From NCBI RefSeq assembly GCF_014217335.1, contig NZ_CP060092.1, positions 761,501-825,500 on the forward strand: 64,000 nt of DNA, in the 5' to 3' direction. This document shows positions 55,014 to 64,000 of this stretch, in pieces (the first letter of the stretch is position 1; the number at the start of each line of letters is the position of its first letter). The DNA is from Teredinibacter purpureus (lineage in GTDB: Bacteria; Pseudomonadota; Gammaproteobacteria; Pseudomonadales; Cellvibrionaceae). The notes below the pieces were generated by a model. It did not search any database. It was not told the DNA's origin and saw only the letters and a program-made list of their open reading frames with translations. Both the position numbers and the translations under genes were made by a program.

Positions 55014-55706
55014 ATGAATGAGGTGACAAAAAGCGAAGCAGCGCTCACCGCTACACAAACGTATGCACTAGCTCAACAATACGAGAAGGGCGACGGCGTG
55101 GAGCGCAGCATTCAAACCGCAGTAGAACTTTACGAAAAGAGCGCCATTAAGGGCCACACCGATGCTCAATTTACCTTGGGTATTTTTTACGCGCAGGGCA
55201 CGGGTGTAGACCAAGATATAGACGACGCACTGTTCTGGTGGAAAAAAGCCGCACGAGCGGGGCATGCTAAAGCACAATTTAATTTGGGTGTTAGCTTTTA
55301 CAATGGCCAAAGGGGCAAACCCAACTATGACGAAGCCATAAAATGGTTAGAAAAATCCGCTCGTGGTAATAATGTTAGAGCAACGTTTTTTCTAGGTCGG
55401 GAATACTATACTGGCCAGAATATTCCGCAAAATTTTGGTCTCGCCCACAAATTACTGCTAAAAGCCGCGAATCAAAACCTTTTAGATGCACAATTAGATG
55501 TTGGTCTCATGTATGCTTTAGGCCAAGGATTGCGTAAACCAGACCAAGTAGCAGGATTTGCGTGGGTTAAAGTCGCCGCAGACCAAGGCGCCGATAACGC
55601 AAAAGTTGTACTCGACGCATTCGATAAAGATTTTAATTTTTCCGCCGCTAGCAAAGCAAAGGCCGAGCAATTAGCCAAGCAATTATTGCTAAAAGTGAAC
55701 CCATAA
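55014..55706 (+). CDS. Sel1-repeat (TPR-like) protein
   Basis: 230 residues with no signal peptide and about five Sel1-like repeats, e.g. AQFTLGIFYAQGTGVDQDID, AQFNLGVSFYNGQRGKPNYD and AQLDVGLMYALGQGLRKPDQ. Such solenoids bind proteins and often serve as adaptors or immunity/chaperone partners. It precedes the DUF4157 protein by 142 bp in the same direction, so it may act on that effector; inferred from position. Confidence 0.85.
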   Translation: MNEVTKSEAALTATQTYALAQQYEKGDGVERSIQTAVELYEKSAIKGHTDAQFTLGIFYAQGTGVDQDIDDALFWWKKAARAGHAKAQFNLGVSFYNGQRGKPNYDEAIKWLEKSARGNNVRATFFLGREYYTGQNIPQNFGLAHKLLLKAANQNLLDAQLDVGLMYALGQGLRKPDQVAGFAWVKVAADQGADNAKVVLDAFDKDFNFSAASKAKAEQLAKQLLLKVNP

Positions 55707-55848
55707 TACGGGTTGCAATAACCCCAACTAAACTTTATTACCCGCAGTATTTACTCACCTCGAACCCTTGCACTCGTTTTACACGGGTAGATGTACAGCG
55801 ATACGATTCTCGTCAATAACAACCGACAATTAACGGAGTCATGGTGAA

Positions 55849-58005
55849 ATGACAGTTAAAGCAGAACCACAATCGCCAACAAGTACATCGAATCAACCTC
55901 ACCAAGACGAGCAACAAAATGTGTCGTTCAGCGGTGCAAGTAACGCGGCTAGCCCCGCATTACAGCGTTTTCTGCCTGTCACCCAGTGTAAGCATACACA
56001 TTATGGTGCGCAGCACGCTTTTAATAATGTCCCTCACTCGCCCTTGTCACCCCAGCACGCCCTTCAATCTAAAGCCAATACTACCGGTATACCGAACGGT
56101 TTAAAGCGCGGCATAGAAAGCCTCTCGGGCTACTCTATGGATAACGTAAAAGTGCATTACAATTCAGCTAAGCCTGCACGCCTACAGGCACACGCTTATG
56201 CTCAGGGCAACGAGATACACTTGGGGGCAGGCCAAGAGCGACACCTACCTCATGAAGCATGGCATGTGGTGCAACAAAAACAGGGCCGCGTTCAGCCTAC
56301 CTACCAGCTAAAGGGCCACACACCCATCAACGATGAAAATGGTCTAGAAAAAGAAGCCGATATTATGGGCGCAAAAGCCCAACATCTCGGAATGACAGGG
56401 CTCACTAACAGCGCCCTTCCGCGCATGGCTTCTCCTGCAAGTACCAACGGCGGCGTCTTTCAGTGCCAACGAAAAATAGGTTTCGAGTTAGAAGATGCTA
56501 ACTGGAATAGCTGGAAAAAAAGCTGGGTAAGAGACCCGTACTGGCGATCGCCCACCGATAAGCGTAATTGTAGGCCGATGACTAAACGCGAGCGAATTCA
56601 CCAAGGCAACGGTTTCAATTTGGAAGCAGATGAGTTTGTGGGCGACGCTGGGCTTATTTCAGATATTGAGTTCGTAACCGCACCTTTTCCATTGACCAAC
56701 GCGGGCCGCCAAAATCTTGTGGGTGCCATGAATGGCATCGCTGCTATTTACGACCGCATAACCCCGTTGCGCGGCCGCAATCATGCAGAAGGTAATTTTA
56801 TTAAGCATGATGAATCCGCTTTTTCTAACAACAAAGCCATGCTGTCATTAGGGGCCGCCAGAGCACACTTAAAAGTGCAGGCCACACAGGGATTTCGATT
56901 GAGTGATATACCTAAAGCCTACAGCGCCTTAGCCAAACCCGCTGCAACTTCCGACACGCCAGAACTCTATGCACAAGTACAATATGCCGTAGTGGGTGAT
57001 CGCGATGCCACCGCAGAGGTGCAACTGAACCCTTTGCGTGAAGCGCCAGAGCGCGCGTGGATCGCCGTCGATTATATTATTGACAACATGCCTGACGCAG
57101 CTGACATGGAAATCAGCGTAGAGGCGTTACACGATATTCACGGTTTCTTCACCGCCTTGATTGCCTTTGTCAATATGATGAAAGCGCCCTTGGTTATTCA
57201 ACGCGGTGCGAAAACTTTTACCCCAATGATGCACCGCAACGATTTCGCGACATTGTTTGCATTACTGCCTGATCCGTTCAAGGCCGTTTTTCGCACCCAC
57301 CGTCAGTCATTTACGGATGCCGTGATCGCAGGCATTGTAAATGCCCCCGGCGACAACATGGCCGCTTATAACCCCGTTGCACATCGCGGGGTAAACCTGT
57401 TTGACAGTTTTATTTTGGACGCTGGCGATCGCCGACGCTTCCTGGGTACCGACGAGGTTCCAATTGAGTTGCCAACCTTTGTCGGCCCAACTCCCGTTAG
57501 TTATTATGTTTTGCCACCCTCCTTTACGGTCGCTCGGTGGGTAACCGAATGGATGAACGGCGACCACCCACGCGATATTCTTACAAAAGCCCATTTTGAG
57601 TTTGCGGCAACCAACGCAATCGACCTGGCCCCCGTGCTACCCGCCGGTCTTCAAGCCGTTCAAGCCGCAATGGCACCCGCCACCGCAGCGCTAATCGACT
57701 GGGGGCGAAGTACTTTCGTCAACGGTCGCGCTAAACTGGCCTTTAATTACAACGCATTAGCTGAAAGACAAAAAGACGTGTTAAACGATTATGCACGCGG
57801 TTTAGGCGGGTTGGGTGGCGCCACAGACCCAGATGACCCACGCTTAGTGCTCATTGAAAACCGTGGTATTGCACCGGACATAACCGGCCCAGAAGGTCAG
57901 GAAATTAATCCGCTGGGTGGTGGAAAGCTCGACGTCGCATCGGCGAGGCGGTCAGTCTATTCTTACTTTGATGGCATGCGGGGGCTTTTCGGTGAAGAGG
58001 AGTAA
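55849..58005 (+). CDS. Third DUF4157 effector, amidoligase-like C-terminus
   Basis: 718 residues. The leader has VTQCKHTHYG (44-53), comparable to VQCxYG in the other two. The DUF4157 domain (about 78-160) has HEAWH (135-139) and EKEAD. The C-terminal part opens RKIGFELEDANW and has DIEFVTAPF, then VQATQGFRLSDIPKAY, homologous in order to GFEIELP, MEVVTDAW and HATYGVKLSQVPRMF of the effector at 7056-9116. It lies about 31 kb from the tail locus and on the other strand, after DUF2589 and Sel1 genes, so it is a likely remote cargo. Confidence 0.72.
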   Translation: MTVKAEPQSPTSTSNQPHQDEQQNVSFSGASNAASPALQRFLPVTQCKHTHYGAQHAFNNVPHSPLSPQHALQSKANTTGIPNGLKRGIESLSGYSMDNVKVHYNSAKPARLQAHAYAQGNEIHLGAGQERHLPHEAWHVVQQKQGRVQPTYQLKGHTPINDENGLEKEADIMGAKAQHLGMTGLTNSALPRMASPASTNGGVFQCQRKIGFELEDANWNSWKKSWVRDPYWRSPTDKRNCRPMTKRERIHQGNGFNLEADEFVGDAGLISDIEFVTAPFPLTNAGRQNLVGAMNGIAAIYDRITPLRGRNHAEGNFIKHDESAFSNNKAMLSLGAARAHLKVQATQGFRLSDIPKAYSALAKPAATSDTPELYAQVQYAVVGDRDATAEVQLNPLREAPERAWIAVDYIIDNMPDAADMEISVEALHDIHGFFTALIAFVNMMKAPLVIQRGAKTFTPMMHRNDFATLFALLPDPFKAVFRTHRQSFTDAVIAGIVNAPGDNMAAYNPVAHRGVNLFDSFILDAGDRRRFLGTDEVPIELPTFVGPTPVSYYVLPPSFTVARWVTEWMNGDHPRDILTKAHFEFAATNAIDLAPVLPAGLQAVQAAMAPATAALIDWGRSTFVNGRAKLAFNYNALAERQKDVLNDYARGLGGLGGATDPDDPRLVLIENRGIAPDITGPEGQEINPLGGGKLDVASARRSVYSYFDGMRGLFGEEE

Positions 58006-58105
58006 CAGCATATAAAATTCTAGTTTTTAGACTGTCTCACATTCAGTGTAGTACGCAAAACCTACCATTCGTTCTTTACACGCCGTTCACACCTTATGCC
58101 TTACA

Positions 58106-58140
58106 AATAACTCAACGCTAACACTTAGCGTTGAGTTATT
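58106..58140. terminator. Strong stem-loop between convergent genes
   Basis: AATAACTCAACGCTAA (58106-58121) pairs perfectly with TTAGCGTTGAGTTATT (58125-58140) around three bases. No long T-run, but it lies between the DUF4157 gene and the convergent S9 gene, so it probably ends both transcripts. Confidence 0.65.
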
Positions 58141-58150
58141 CCGTTCAGTA

Positions 58151-60115
58151 TTACGGAAGATGCTTCGATAAAAATTCTTGCGCTGCAGTCATCAACTTAA
58201 TGGTGCGTTCTGAATCTTCAAAAGAGTGCCCCAATTCTTTGTCTATATACAATTCTACTTCAGCGTCGTATTTTTTAAGCATTAGATGGTAACGGTAGGC
58301 ATGCTCAACATTCACTACAGTATCGTCTTCCCCGTGGGCGATGAGTAGGGGGCGGGTTAATTTACCGGCGTTATACAACGGAGATATCGATTTTAGACGA
58401 TCATACTCTGTACTAGCATCACCAATAAAATCATTAATCCATTGCTGCTGGTCAATTGAACGTTTTTTGCCAGACACATAAAGATTAAGATCGTACACCC
58501 CAGAAATAGCAACGCCGCATTTGTAAATATCGGGATATTGCGTTAACAATGCCGCTGTTGCATACCCGCCGTAACTCATACCCATCAAGCACGTTTTTTC
58601 CGCAGCAATATCATCACGCCCCCGAATGTTTAAGGCCGTTTTATGGATATCGTCCAATATTAAATTGCCCCATTCTTTTTTACCACCATCGTAAAGTGCA
58701 GTGCTATGCCCACTAGAGCCTCGATAATTTACTCGTAGTACCGCATAACCTTGAGCGGCAATAAACTGCGTAACCTCATCAAAATAGGGCGAGTCGTGTA
58801 CGCCTATAGGGCCGCCGTGGGGAAGCACGATTAACGGGTGTGGTGCTTCTTTGTTAGGTGGTAACGTTAGAATGTAAGGTATTTCGAGGTCATTAATTAA
58901 AAGGGTATCTCGAAATTGCCGCGACGGTAACGCCGCCGTAATAGTGGTATTTAATTGGCCCAGCGTTATGCCACTGTTAGTCTTCGGTGTGTTCAGTATA
59001 AACCGCCCAGGGTAGTTATGCGCTTCGACGTAACTAAGCGTTACACTGCCATCGAGACTATAATTATAGAGTGTATTAATATTATCGCTATTGGCTTTAA
59101 TATTCGGTTCGGAGTCTGCAATATATTCATGTACCGTTGTACCGTTCTTTAATACCTTCACTCCAATAAAGTTACGCTCTTCGTCAATAAGAATATTAAG
59201 AATTTTATACGAGGCCGTTTCGTAAATTTTTTCATGTAGCCCTGTTTCAAAGTCAATGCGGTATACCGATTTTTCAGTCTCCTCGTTGATATCTAGAGAG
59301 TAAAAACTTGACCCGCTCTTTGCTAAAACGGTGGGTATCAAATGCGGCACGTCATTCTTGGCCGCATTTGCTTTATCGTCATCACCCCACACTTTGAGGA
59401 TTTTGGGTTCTTCTATATTCGCCGTAAAAGAAAAGAGTGTTAGCTTGCCCTTCGCAAAGGCCAATACGGACTGTGGAATTCCTTCGTTGTTAAAGTACCA
59501 GCGAATCGCGTAGCCGTTGATGGATTGTAATTCATTGACTTTCTTAAATTGCCCACCGTCTATGCGGTCCAATTTTCCCAGCCTAGCCTTATCAGCGGCA
59601 AGTTTTTGAATGTCGAGCGAATACACTTTAGAGGCAATACCACTTTTTGCGTAGAGCAACGTGTTCGCCGAATGGGGTAGAGCATGTGCAAGCCACCCTT
59701 TGGTTCGAACACTGAGTATTTCGATCTCGCTGCGGTTCATAGCAAGGCGCAAAATGAGTAAACGGCGGCTTAATTTTGTATCGAGTAAATCTTCAATCCC
59801 TTTATGTATTTCGCTAAACTGCAGCGCCAAATGCTTATCGTCTAACCACACGAGCTCGCTTACCGAAGCATCGTTCTCTACATACTCTGCTGCAGAGAAT
59901 ATAGTCGACTCAATTAAAGTTTCAGTATCGATCAGGGTAACCACCGGCTCACCCTCGACAAGACGCACAGCAGCCAATTGTTCGCCATTGGGCGATACAG
60001 TAGCATAGACCATATCGGGCTCGCTAAAAAAATCGTTCGCGGGAAGCGCTGCCAAGAGTGTCTGACAAAAAAATGCGGCAATAAACCATACGGTCAATTT
60101 GAGAGTTCGTTTCAT
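58151..60115 (-). CDS. Secreted S9 prolyl-oligopeptidase-family peptidase
   Basis: 654 residues with a signal peptide (MKRTLKLTVWFIAAFFCQTL). A propeller region precedes the alpha/beta-hydrolase domain, with nucleophile GMSYGGYA, acid LIAHGEDDTVV and His in ELGHSF. It starts one base after the stop of the preceding gene (60117-60698), so the two are coupled. A second family member lies at 49534-51540. Confidence 0.9.
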   Translation of the reverse strand: MKRTLKLTVWFIAAFFCQTLLAALPANDFFSEPDMVYATVSPNGEQLAAVRLVEGEPVVTLIDTETLIESTIFSAAEYVENDASVSELVWLDDKHLALQFSEIHKGIEDLLDTKLSRRLLILRLAMNRSEIEILSVRTKGWLAHALPHSANTLLYAKSGIASKVYSLDIQKLAADKARLGKLDRIDGGQFKKVNELQSINGYAIRWYFNNEGIPQSVLAFAKGKLTLFSFTANIEEPKILKVWGDDDKANAAKNDVPHLIPTVLAKSGSSFYSLDINEETEKSVYRIDFETGLHEKIYETASYKILNILIDEERNFIGVKVLKNGTTVHEYIADSEPNIKANSDNINTLYNYSLDGSVTLSYVEAHNYPGRFILNTPKTNSGITLGQLNTTITAALPSRQFRDTLLINDLEIPYILTLPPNKEAPHPLIVLPHGGPIGVHDSPYFDEVTQFIAAQGYAVLRVNYRGSSGHSTALYDGGKKEWGNLILDDIHKTALNIRGRDDIAAEKTCLMGMSYGGYATAALLTQYPDIYKCGVAISGVYDLNLYVSGKKRSIDQQQWINDFIGDASTEYDRLKSISPLYNAGKLTRPLLIAHGEDDTVVNVEHAYRYHLMLKKYDAEVELYIDKELGHSFEDSERTIKLMTAAQEFLSKHLP

Positions 60116-60116
60116 A

Positions 60117-60698
60117 CTAAAGAGGCTCCTTACTGCTATCCATTAATGCCTGATAGAAATCATCCCTATAACCTGCGGCTGATACAATGGGATAGTCCGC
60201 TATAAGTCCAGCATATTCCGTTTGTATGTCTTCTAACGTTTTACCCAAATGATTCAATCTCTTAACAATAACGTCATCCGTAGCCCGTTCTGCCTCTATC
60301 AGTAATTTACCAAAATAGTTTATTTTTCCAGCCTCTATGTCAAATTGCCAATAAGGTTGACCTTTAGTGTCCATGCGGTAAGGTAAATCATAAAGCGGTG
60401 CGTGAACCTGTGTTACGTGATAGGCACCTTTTTTGGCTGTCAACAGTAAAAACCGCTTGTCTATACCTTTTAATTTTAAGGTTACAGCGCCGCTGGAACT
60501 GCTCCTACGAGAGTATTCAATGGCAGGCGCTATGCCGCCCACATCGAGTTCTATTAATAAGTAACCGAAATGTTTTTCTAACGGCGGATAAAGAGGCGGT
60601 GTTTCTGCTTCGCTATTTTGGGCGAACGCAACCGGGCAAGTGTAAACAAGCAAGGCCAATAGGCTAGCGACAAGAGGGCGCGAAAAATATGTAAGCAT
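60117..60698 (-). CDS. Secreted protein of unknown function, coupled to the S9 peptidase
   Basis: About 193 residues from the ATG at 60698; the frame reaches 60752 but the first 18 residues precede the signal peptide. The signal peptide ends near CPVAFAQ. The mature part has LLIELDVGGIAPAIEYSRRS, YHVTQVHAPLYDLPY and GKINYFGKLLIEAE. The GK.NYFGKL pattern recalls the small domain at the start of the divergent lipoprotein at 60875 (VEPGKTTDLGTLIYYP). Family not identified. Confidence 0.6.
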   Translation of the reverse strand: MLTYFSRPLVASLLALLVYTCPVAFAQNSEAETPPLYPPLEKHFGYLLIELDVGGIAPAIEYSRRSSSSGAVTLKLKGIDKRFLLLTAKKGAYHVTQVHAPLYDLPYRMDTKGQPYWQFDIEAGKINYFGKLLIEAERATDDVIVKRLNHLGKTLEDIQTEYAGLIADYPIVSAAGYRDDFYQALMDSSKEPL

Positions 60699-60874
60699 AG
60701 CGGTACTTATTTTAAAGTAATGAAAAAAAGCATGTACACGAGGCGCATACACTCGTTTTATTAGGTTAACGGCAAATTAAGTAAGTGTACAGAGTATCGC
60801 ATAAGGGGCTATGTAAAATATAATCGTACGAATATTGATAATAAATGATAAAACACAATGATAGGAGTGTAACA

Positions 60875-62656
60875 ATGAGGTTGAAGGGAGTTTTCGACTT
60901 AAAGCGTATCGTGCAGTTAACATTAATGACCCTAATTTTATCAGGGTGTGCGGTTTCGGGTGTTAATTTCAGCCCAGCGCTCACAAAAGACTCTGTTATT
61001 GACAATACTCAAGGTGTAGTAACGGTGAGAGTGGTAAACGCGGGAACTATCCCTTTACCTTTCAATTTCCTCACGGTCGTACCCGAGAACCTAAACGAGT
61101 CTGAAGAGATTAAAGCTGTAAGTTTAGAGAGTATTGCCAATACCGTTGGCGATAGCTCAATGTTCACCTCACAAGTACCCGCTGGCAACTATACGGTTAG
61201 CAGCATTCGCGGGTATTACGCATTGGGCGAATACTGGTATAGCCGGTGGGTGAATGGCGATGTAACACTTGGTACATTTACAGTAGAGCCCGGCAAAACA
61301 ACCGACCTAGGTACCCTTATTTATTACCCTAAATCGCAGGGCGAAAAGTACCTTAATACACTGATACGTTCACCGGGTTCCAATACTGAATCGCTCGTTA
61401 ACACCCATACACCGTTTTTAACCTACGACGCGCAAAACATACTCTCTTGGAACGACGACGAACGTGAAGACGAGCGCTACGCGACTTACGCCTCTACAGT
61501 ACAAAATCCCGTTGTTTATAATCGCCGCTATATAGCGCGCGATAACAGTGTTTATTTTATTGGTAAGTTAGGGTTTATTTTACAAAGAGACGCTAGCGGT
61601 GAATGGCATGAAGACGCCGTAGACACAGATGGTGATCTAAATGCTATCGCAAAAAATTTATCCGGCGACATAGCCGTAGGTGGGGAAGGCGGTACCCTTT
61701 ACCTAAAACGTGCAGGGTCTGACCATTGGGATGCCTCTGTACTAGACGCAGTCAGTACAATAAGCGACCTCTTTTTTACCGATGATGGCAATGTGGATGT
61801 TGTCCTTTGGAACAAGAACAGCGTCCGAGTACAACGCGTAAATGTAAACGGTGGTTACGAGCAACAGTTACTCGCTCAGTTTAAGCCTGCCTATGGTTGG
61901 TATAGCAGCGAGAACATACGTGTCACTCCTTTTGGTAAAAATGGCCCACCGCGTTATCCCCAAAACTACAGCATTAACTATGTGTACACCGAAACAATGG
62001 GCGACCAATCGCTCATTTTTGTCGGCGAGAAAGAGGGTTATGGCGGTACCGTATCTCCACTAACCTCCGTTTCGAAGCGTACCGCTATTAGGTTCGACCC
62101 TAACACGTGGAACCTAAATGTTTTTGAAGAATTTGGCGAGGGCGTAGACCGTGTACTCGACGCCGGTGCAATTAAATTAGGCATAAAGGAAGCGGGCTTT
62201 TGGAGCTGGACAGGAAAAGACACCTACCTTCGCTTCGATGAAGCAAAACGCGATTGGATTAAAGTAATCACTAAAATTGACCGCTGCCCATCGCTACCGA
62301 GTAATTCCAGCCATTGTCGATTAGGAGGTAAAACCATTGTTCGAAACCTAAGCTTTAACTTTCTCGGAATTCCCGTATTTACCGATAATTTAAATGCAAC
62401 TGCGTTTGTACGCTTATCAACATCGACCTCGGGGCCGGAGGGTGACCAACCCGACCTAGCCATACTCAGCACTAAAGACGGAGGGGCAACATGGCGCTAT
62501 GTAGCCGAAGAATTACCGGGCAAATATTGCTCTAACTCTATTCCAGAGGTAAAAGACGTGCTGTTAGTTTCCTGCAACGGCTTATCCAGTGATTTTTACG
62601 AATCCAGTGATGGCGGCAAGTCATGGGATCATGTACGCCAGAACGCGAATTTCTAA
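60875..62656 (+). CDS. Lipoprotein with Asp-box (BNR) repeats
   Basis: About 593 residues from the ATG at 60875, preceded by AGGAG; LSGCAVSG is a lipobox. The N-terminal 130 residues are a small beta domain (VPAGNYTVSSIRGYYALGEY). The rest looks like a beta-propeller; Asp-box motifs STKDGGATW and SSDGGKSW are clear near the C-terminus. Such propellers occur in sialidases and surface binding proteins; no catalytic residues were identified. Divergent from the S9 operon. Confidence 0.7.
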   Translation: MRLKGVFDLKRIVQLTLMTLILSGCAVSGVNFSPALTKDSVIDNTQGVVTVRVVNAGTIPLPFNFLTVVPENLNESEEIKAVSLESIANTVGDSSMFTSQVPAGNYTVSSIRGYYALGEYWYSRWVNGDVTLGTFTVEPGKTTDLGTLIYYPKSQGEKYLNTLIRSPGSNTESLVNTHTPFLTYDAQNILSWNDDEREDERYATYASTVQNPVVYNRRYIARDNSVYFIGKLGFILQRDASGEWHEDAVDTDGDLNAIAKNLSGDIAVGGEGGTLYLKRAGSDHWDASVLDAVSTISDLFFTDDGNVDVVLWNKNSVRVQRVNVNGGYEQQLLAQFKPAYGWYSSENIRVTPFGKNGPPRYPQNYSINYVYTETMGDQSLIFVGEKEGYGGTVSPLTSVSKRTAIRFDPNTWNLNVFEEFGEGVDRVLDAGAIKLGIKEAGFWSWTGKDTYLRFDEAKRDWIKVITKIDRCPSLPSNSSHCRLGGKTIVRNLSFNFLGIPVFTDNLNATAFVRLSTSTSGPEGDQPDLAILSTKDGGATWRYVAEELPGKYCSNSIPEVKDVLLVSCNGLSSDFYESSDGGKSWDHVRQNANF

Positions 62657-62687
62657 CCCTGCCTAAACTATTACGCTTATTGTTATG

Positions 62688-62718
62688 AAAAATCCCGCTT
62701 TTTTGAGCGGGATTTTTT
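62688..62718 (+). terminator. Rho-independent terminator
   Basis: AAAAATCCCGCT (62688-62699) pairs with AGCGGGATTTTTT (62706-62718), a classical stem with T-run. It ends the lipoprotein gene. The remaining gap to 63050 is AT-rich and holds the globin promoter; nothing else was seen in it. Confidence 0.9.
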
Positions 62719-63050
62719 TAGCATACTCAAAAGAAAATCGAAGGCCCGAAAGTGTATAAAACATGTAATTACATGGGCTATTCAGAGAGTTCAAAACAAT
62801 AACCCTTATCACGAACAATACGCCCAATAAACTTCATCAGCCTTGCACTACAATGTTACTACCAACGAAAAAGAGCAATGCACGGCAATTAATGTTCTTA
62901 AAACAAAAGACACTATCGAACGACACCAAATGAGCGGGTGCTAGGAGAGAATATGGGCGCTACACAGTGGTCTACACTGATACACAATGTAGTTGCCCTT
63001 AATCATCATATTGGCACATAGTTCAACAATCGAAGTCAGGTAAGCGTCTT

Positions 63051-63464
63051 ATGGCTATAACAGCAAGGCAAAAACAACTCGTCCAAGAAAGCTTTTCTAA
63101 AGTAGCGCCCATCGCCGATCAAGCCGCTGAAATATTCTATACAAAGCTGTTTGAGTTCGACCCTGGCTTACGTCCTTTATTTAAAAACGATATGAAAAGC
63201 CAGGGCCGTAAACTAATGAGTACGCTCAAAGTAGCAATTAAAGGTTTAGACGACCTTAATTCATTGGTACCGGTACTCGAAAAAATTGCTGTGCAGCACC
63301 TTGACTATGGCGTTAGAGCACAAGATTATACGCCCGTAGGCAACGCACTACTGTATGCGCTTAAAATGGGCTTGGGCGACCAATGGAACCCAGAGCTACG
63401 ACAAGCGTGGGTTGATACGTTTAGAATAGTGGCGAAAGTAATGAAGGATAAAGCTTACGGGTGA
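63051..63464 (+). CDS. Single-domain globin (Vgb/flavohaemoglobin type)
   Basis: 137 residues, the normal size. ARQKQLVQESFSKVAPIADQ is the A-helix start; the haem-ligand His is in IAVQHLDYGV, with the following RAQDYTPVGNALLYAL segment as in bacterial haemoglobins. No reductase domain is fused. It would bind oxygen or NO in the cytoplasm. Confidence 0.85.
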   Translation: MAITARQKQLVQESFSKVAPIADQAAEIFYTKLFEFDPGLRPLFKNDMKSQGRKLMSTLKVAIKGLDDLNSLVPVLEKIAVQHLDYGVRAQDYTPVGNALLYALKMGLGDQWNPELRQAWVDTFRIVAKVMKDKAYG

Positions 63465-63687
63465 AGACAATAGACTTTAGGTGGCTTACACACTTCCGCA
63501 ATAGAGACCCATAACCTAGCGATCCCTACCGACAGTACTAACGTTTAAGACTAACAACCAATACGATCACCTCCTCCGGCCCACTATCTTTTCTTTTCAT
63601 AGTAATTCTAGAAAGTTAGAACCTAGAATATTGAAAAAGCAGTTGTCCCATATTACCTCAATGTATTCGCCTCACTCACACGCCTTA

Positions 63688-64000
63688 TTAGCTACTCATT
63701 TTGTCAGTAAACTTATTTCTAACACCTTCAGTTTTTACCGGCTTTCCGTCTTCAAAACGTTGGGCATAAAGGAATTTTTTAGCGGCCTCTATAGAGGGTT
63801 CAAAAACACGTTTCGCACCCTCCCATTCAACTAAGGTAACATCTTGCGTGAATCCGAACTCATCGACACTATATTCAACAATTACGTAGCCTTTACGTCG
63901 ACCATCTATCGCGGAACGTGGATATTTAGGTGATTTTGTGTATAGAGGGTAATAATCTTCAACGGCCGTTAGCGACGTAGCCAAATTATAGGTTAGCGCG
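63688..64000 (-). CDS. TonB C-terminal domain protein, cut by the window edge
   Basis: The minus-strand frame is open to the right edge, so the N-terminus is missing. The visible about 100 residues contain SPKYPRSAIDGRRKGYVIVE, FTQDVTLVEWEG and FEPSIEAAKKFLYAQRF, the energy-transducer TonB C-terminal pattern. It probably couples to outer-membrane receptors, or is a periplasmic protein of this fold. A TTG at 63984 could be taken as start, but the open frame argues against it. Confidence 0.75.
   Translation of the reverse strand, partial: ALTYNLATSLTAVEDYYPLYTKSPKYPRSAIDGRRKGYVIVEYSVDEFGFTQDVTLVEWEGAKRVFEPSIEAAKKFLYAQRFEDGKPVKTEGVRNKFTDKMSS

Noticed and set aside
1..64000. CRISPR arrays, tRNA, rRNA or insertion sequences
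   Set aside because: No regularly spaced repeats, cloverleaf, rRNA segments or transposase genes were found by reading.

Overview
The window looks like chromosome from a marine, polysaccharide-degrading gammaproteobacterium, most like the Cellvibrionaceae (Saccharophagus/Teredinibacter relatives). This is inferred from the glmU - DeoR regulator - glmS neighbourhood, a secreted GH9 cellulase, TonB-dependent receptors, secreted S9 peptidases, a CotH/DUF4956 group and moderate GC. No rRNA, tRNA, CRISPR array or insertion sequence was recognised. No integrase, capsid, terminase or lysis gene was seen.

Layout. (1) 0-5.4 kb: a secreted protein of unknown function, an OprC-type TonB copper receptor, a small Cys-rich CWC protein and an outer-membrane barrel. 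(2) 5.4-24.9 kb, all on the minus strand: a headless contractile phage-tail locus. In transcription order it encodes a Gp37-like protein, gpV (spike), gpW, FI (sheath), FII (tube), E and E' (joined by an apparent T TTT TTA -1 frameshift), a protein in the tape-measure slot, two gpJ proteins, gpI, gpH (fibre), gpU, gpX and gpD (hub). These are followed by an AAA+ ATPase, a spike-tip-like protein and two large DUF4157 proteins. (3) 25.2-27.4 kb, same strand and upstream: a soluble Ser/Thr kinase and an FHA-domain protein. (4) 27.7-34.6 kb: thioredoxin-like protein, glmS, DeoR regulator, an ExoP-like domain protein, glmU and a DUF4231/SLATT protein. (5) 34.6-44.2 kb: GH9 cellulase, a lipoprotein joining an ExoP-like domain to an S41 peptidase, then CotH, OprO/P-like porin and DUF4956 genes. 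(6) 45-52.9 kb: a CxxCH secreted protein, a TonB receptor, an S9 peptidase and a Stealth-type phosphotransferase. (7) 53.3-58 kb, plus strand: two DUF2589 paralogs, two small proteins, a Sel1-repeat protein and a third DUF4157 protein. (8) 58-64 kb: S9 peptidase operon, Asp-box lipoprotein, globin and a truncated TonB-like gene.

The most striking feature is the contractile injection system. Its skeleton is P2/R-pyocin-like, including the gpE/E' frameshift and separate V, D, U and X genes. It also carries genes typical of extracellular contractile injection systems (eCIS): the AAA+ ATPase, two gpJ-type wedge proteins and DUF4157 cargo. A kinase/FHA pair recalls type VI secretion regulation. 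The remote 53-58 kb cassette encodes a DUF4157 protein whose C-terminus is homologous to one of the effectors in the main locus, so it may be a detached cargo island for the same particle. The linkage of these parts is visible in the sequence. That they form one regulated injection machine is inference.
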